Assembly (NCBI GenBank): GCA_902783535.1
Contig: CACZRJ010000011.1
Span: 1-17,007 of the forward strand
Direction of reading: 5' to 3'
Length of the DNA: 17,007 nt
DNA from: an uncultured Ruminococcus sp.
GTDB taxonomy: Bacteria > Bacillota > Clostridia > Oscillospirales > CAG-382
In this document: positions 14,270 to 17,007 of the stretch, piece by piece
How positions within the stretch are numbered: position 1 is the first letter of the stretch
Layout: every line of letters starts with the position of its first letter
Translations under genes and position numbers: made by a program
The notes under the pieces: model-generated
Databases searched by the model: none
What the model was told of the DNA's origin: nothing
The model's input: the letters and a program-made list of their open reading frames with translations, nothing else

Positions 14270-15592
14270 CTATTTTCCAGCGACCTTGAGTCTCTTAACG
14301 ATAACGCTCGGACATGAAACTGCGGACGGAAATAGACGCACGTCGCATCCGACTTCCCGAATATCCATGAACAGTTTCATGAGATTACCGCTAACAGTGA
14401 TCATGTCCAACGGACGGTCTTTTTTTCCGTCTTTGATCAGAAATCCGCCCGACTGCAGAGAAAAGTTCCCGCTCTGCCTGTTCATTCCTGCATGAAGCCC
14501 GGTGATTTCAGTAATATATACACCAGTTCCAACCTTCTGGAAGAGTTCTTCCTGCGTCATCTTTCCCGGTTTCATGAACAGGCATACAGGCTCGACACCG
14601 ATTTTTCCAAGGCCGCGGGACGCATTGCCTGTGCTGACAGTTCCGTCTTTGTGAGCAGTTGTAAGGTTATACAAATACGTCTTAAGTTTTCCGGCACGTA
14701 TTATCGGCTTGTTGAAAGTCGCTACACCTTCGTCGTCAAAAGAACGTGCAAAAACTGTTTTTTCAAGCGGGCGGTCTTCAACAGTCACTTTTGAAGAAGC
14801 GACCTTGTCATCCAGCTTTCCCATAAACAGCGAGGACTTCTTCTGGATCTCCTCGGCATCCGCGCTCTGAATATAGCTGGAAAGCAGCATCGAAACGACT
14901 TCAGGCGACAGAACAGCAGTGTAAGTTTTGGATTCGCATGCTTCCCCGCCGAGTTTGGACAATGCATTCTCGGCAACCTGCTTCGCAAGTTCTGCAGGAT
15001 TGAATCTGGAGAAATCATTGTCGAGGAACAGTTCTCCTCCGGTCTTGACCTGCTGACCGGATTTTGCGACTGCAGATCCGTAATAGTAGTAATAGCCGCC
15101 TTTTTGGGTCAGTCTCAGGCCTTTTGAATTGACCAAGGTCGTTGAAGAGGACACTTCTCTGTATGAAACGCTTTCCACTTCGGAAATGCGCTCGTCGTAA
15201 TCCCTGATAGCGGCTTCAAGCGCAAACAGTTTCGCCTTCTTCTCCTCAATTGAAACGTTGGCCAGGCCGGTAGAATCCAATCCTGCTTTACGGTAGCGAG
15301 GCGATCCTTCGAAAATGAATTGCGGATCGTCATTTTCAATAACGGCGGCATTCCTGAGAATTTCGGCGATGAGGTAATCCGCTTTCTCCTTGTTCCATAC
15401 GTCACAGGACGCTGCCCCGAATTTCCCGTTCACGATTCCCCTTGCAAGCACGCTGACGGAATCGTTCATTGAGAACTGGTCGATTTCACTGTGAAAAAGC
15501 GAAAAGGAAAGGCTGGTGGATGAGGTGACGAACACTTCGGCATCCTCGATCCCCGATTCTTTCGCGCGACGGAAAAAATAATCAAATCTCAT
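14270..15592 (-). CDS. pmbA: TldE/PmbA-type subunit of the TldD-TldE metalloprotease
   Basis: This 440-aa cytoplasmic protein is the non-catalytic partner of TldD. In characterised bacteria the heterodimer degrades unfolded or leader peptides inside a closed cavity, for example maturing microcin B17. The start is the ATG at 15592, which overlaps the tldD stop as ATGA and has GGAGGAG upstream; a longer open frame exists but would intrude 96 nt into tldD. The C-terminal part (364-440) shows the family's SGNFSLQSGG, DGKKDRPLDMITVSGNL and IREVGCDV stretches. No HExxxH is present, which separates it from TldD. Length matches the family (about 430-450). Translational coupling implies equal production of the two subunits. 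Confidence 0.9.
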   Translation of the reverse strand: MRFDYFFRRAKESGIEDAEVFVTSSTSLSFSLFHSEIDQFSMNDSVSVLARGIVNGKFGAASCDVWNKEKADYLIAEILRNAAVIENDDPQFIFEGSPRYRKAGLDSTGLANVSIEEKKAKLFALEAAIRDYDERISEVESVSYREVSSSTTLVNSKGLRLTQKGGYYYYYGSAVAKSGQQVKTGGELFLDNDFSRFNPAELAKQVAENALSKLGGEACESKTYTAVLSPEVVSMLLSSYIQSADAEEIQKKSSLFMGKLDDKVASSKVTVEDRPLEKTVFARSFDDEGVATFNKPIIRAGKLKTYLYNLTTAHKDGTVSTGNASRGLGKIGVEPVCLFMKPGKMTQEELFQKVGTGVYITEITGLHAGMNRQSGNFSLQSGGFLIKDGKKDRPLDMITVSGNLMKLFMDIREVGCDVRLFPSAVSCPSVIVKRLKVAGK

Positions 15593-16989
15593 TTCAATTC
15601 TCCTCCTCTTCCTCCGACAGTCAGTTCTTTCACACGAAGCGTCGGCTGTCCGACGTTTGTCCGGATGGAGCCGGAAGCGGCTCCGCACATCCCCTGCCCC
15701 AGTGCAAGATCATTTGCAACCATATCGATGTTCTTCAGGATCTCATCCCCATGTCCGATCAGCATCGCCCCTTTAACAGGTTCGCAGATTTTTCCGTCTC
15801 GGATGATATATGCTTCGCTGCATCCGAAATTGAATTCCCCGGTCGCGGGATCCACCTGGCCGCCGTTGAACCCGACGGCGTAGAGCCCGAGCTTTGTCGC
15901 GGCAATGATTTCCTCAGGCGTGCTTTTCCCGTTCGCGATGTACGTATTACTCATACGCGAAGTCGGGCAGTAGCGATAGTTCTGACGCCTGCAGGCGCCG
16001 TTTCCGGACCGTCCCATTCTGCGTCCGTTGAAGTCATCCACCATGTATTCCTGGAGAACGCCGTCTTTTATGAGGCATCGTTTGGTGCCGAGGTTTCCCT
16101 CGTCATCGATATCGATGGATCCCCAGGCGTTCGGAATGGTGCTGTCATCATATGCGGATACGATCGGAGAAGCGATCATCTCGCCGATTTTTCCAGAGAA
16201 ACAGCTGAGATTCTTGGACACAGAACTGGCTTCCAGCGCGTGTCCGCAGGCTTCGTGGAACAGAACGCCTCCCCAGCCGTGTCCGATCACAACCGGCATT
16301 TTTCCGGAGGGACATTCCGCGGCATGCAGCATTTTCACCGCTGTTTCGGCGGCTTTTCTTGCAGTCTCCCGTGCATGGACTTTTTCCGAAAAATAGGAAA
16401 TGTCATCCTGACATCCCGGTCCCTCGAACGATGTTTCAAACCCGTTTTCATCGGCGCAGACGACCATATAATTCAGCCGGCCGAATTCCGTTTTTCTCTT
16501 GAACCACTTTCCTTTGCTGTTGAATACCGCAACGAACCGCGCGTCGGAATTGAACGCTCCGACTGTACGAACGATGCTTGGCTCATTCATTTTTCCGATC
16601 TCGTCGATGCCTTCCTTCACGAGCCGGATCCGTTCTTCCGCGCCGACGTCGTCATAAGAGCGGCGAATGGGGTTCCGGTTTCTGCAGCGGATCATTTCAA
16701 AACCCTGGACGGTGATTTCCCGCTTTCCGTCGAAGGAAGCGCGAAGCGCATCCGCCAGTTTGATCAATCCGGATCTGGTCAGGTCGTTCGTGTAGCCGTA
16801 CACGCAGCGGTTTCCCTGCAGGAGTCTGAGACCGACGCCGCACCGGGACGAAGAGGCGCTGACCTCGACTTTGCCGTTTTCAATGCGAATGGAATGAGAA
16901 TGGCTGTCTTCGAAGAATAACTCGGAATAGTCGGCACCCGTTTCGAGCGATTCGTTGATGACGGCCAGAGCAATGGATTTCGAAATCAT
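15589..16989 (-). CDS. tldD: TldD-type zinc metalloprotease subunit
   Basis: This 466-aa cytoplasmic protein is the catalytic subunit of TldD-TldE. The zinc motif HEACGH gives ligands H245 and H250 with catalytic E246. A conserved late cysteine, C435 in GQGMCG, corresponds to the third ligand of the family. Other hallmarks are VVIGHGWGGVLFHEACGH (233-250), DDEGNLGTKR, YMVDDFNGRRMGRSGNG and the C-terminal VGQPTLRVKELTVGG. The family signature after the late Cys is usually GK.GQ; here it is GAASGS, a small divergence. The ATG at 16989 has AAAGGA 8 nt upstream, and only 18 nt of the upstream region are in the window, so its promoter is not visible. Natural substrates in Clostridia are not established. 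Confidence 0.94.
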   Translation of the reverse strand: MISKSIALAVINESLETGADYSELFFEDSHSHSIRIENGKVEVSASSSRCGVGLRLLQGNRCVYGYTNDLTRSGLIKLADALRASFDGKREITVQGFEMIRCRNRNPIRRSYDDVGAEERIRLVKEGIDEIGKMNEPSIVRTVGAFNSDARFVAVFNSKGKWFKRKTEFGRLNYMVVCADENGFETSFEGPGCQDDISYFSEKVHARETARKAAETAVKMLHAAECPSGKMPVVIGHGWGGVLFHEACGHALEASSVSKNLSCFSGKIGEMIASPIVSAYDDSTIPNAWGSIDIDDEGNLGTKRCLIKDGVLQEYMVDDFNGRRMGRSGNGACRRQNYRYCPTSRMSNTYIANGKSTPEEIIAATKLGLYAVGFNGGQVDPATGEFNFGCSEAYIIRDGKICEPVKGAMLIGHGDEILKNIDMVANDLALGQGMCGAASGSIRTNVGQPTLRVKELTVGGRGGELK

Positions 16990-17007
16990 ATAATTGTCCT
17001 TTCCAAG

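Noticed and set aside
15593..15688. Longer N-terminus for TldE/PmbA
   Set aside because: The extra 32 residues are Arg/Cys-rich, overlap the end of tldD in another frame, and do not resemble the family. ATGA coupling at 15592 fits much better.
15751..16920. 389-codon open frame on the plus strand opposite tldD
   Set aside because: It is fully antisense to tldD with its HExxxH motif. The composition is atypical of a folded protein and there is no ribosome site.
13940..16989. Idea that tldD-tldE is part of a bacteriocin maturation locus with the ABC exporter
   Set aside because: No modification enzyme or convincing precursor is present, and a separate strong promoter starts the lipoprotein-ABC block, so I kept them as independent operons.

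Overview
The window reads as chromosomal DNA from a Gram-positive Bacillota, most likely a Clostridia-class anaerobe of moderate GC. The reasons are AGGAGG-type ribosome sites, TTG starts, sigma-A promoters with exact 17-nt spacers, lipoproteins of a Cys-rich type seen in Clostridia, and an AroE-AroK fusion. I see no insertion sequence, integrase, phage gene, tRNA or CRISPR array. No finer taxonomic placement is safe from the sequence alone.

Left edge (1-301): a strong promoter points left out of the window. It has an A/T-rich upstream element and is followed by a motif typical of Gram-positive rRNA leaders, so a 16S rRNA operon probably begins just outside. Divergent from it, a second sigma-A promoter (237-265) drives a two-gene operon: a ROK-family sugar kinase and a bifunctional shikimate dehydrogenase/shikimate kinase. 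This operon ends at a bidirectional terminator (2508-2550).

All other genes are on the minus strand. Reading in transcription order from 7203 down to 2555, a strong promoter (7239-7267) precedes a membrane-bound GT2 glycosyltransferase. Next come a 111-aa protein of unknown function overlapping it, a Gfo/Idh/MocA oxidoreductase, a TIM-barrel sugar isomerase/epimerase and a terminator, then an SGNH-type esterase. The last three suggest uptake-independent processing of decorated or unusual sugars. The glycosyltransferase suggests a lipid-linked sugar for envelope modification.

From 13818 down to 7433 a second block starts at an excellent promoter (13790-13818). It encodes lipoprotein, small secreted protein, lipoprotein, a large ABC permease that is an internal tandem duplication, and its ATPase. 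The two lipoproteins are divergent paralogs sharing an exactly spaced Cys/His signature. This cluster is the best candidate for an undescribed system: an envelope exporter or sensor/resistance module with three dedicated extracytoplasmic proteins.

The right end (16989 down to 13940) is a tldD-tldE (pmbA) metalloprotease pair, translationally coupled by an ATGA overlap. It is followed by a small Gly/Lys-rich protein built from two copies of an amphipathic repeat. The 186-nt gap between this operon and the lipoprotein operon holds repeats, a hairpin and a possible 24-codon ORF.
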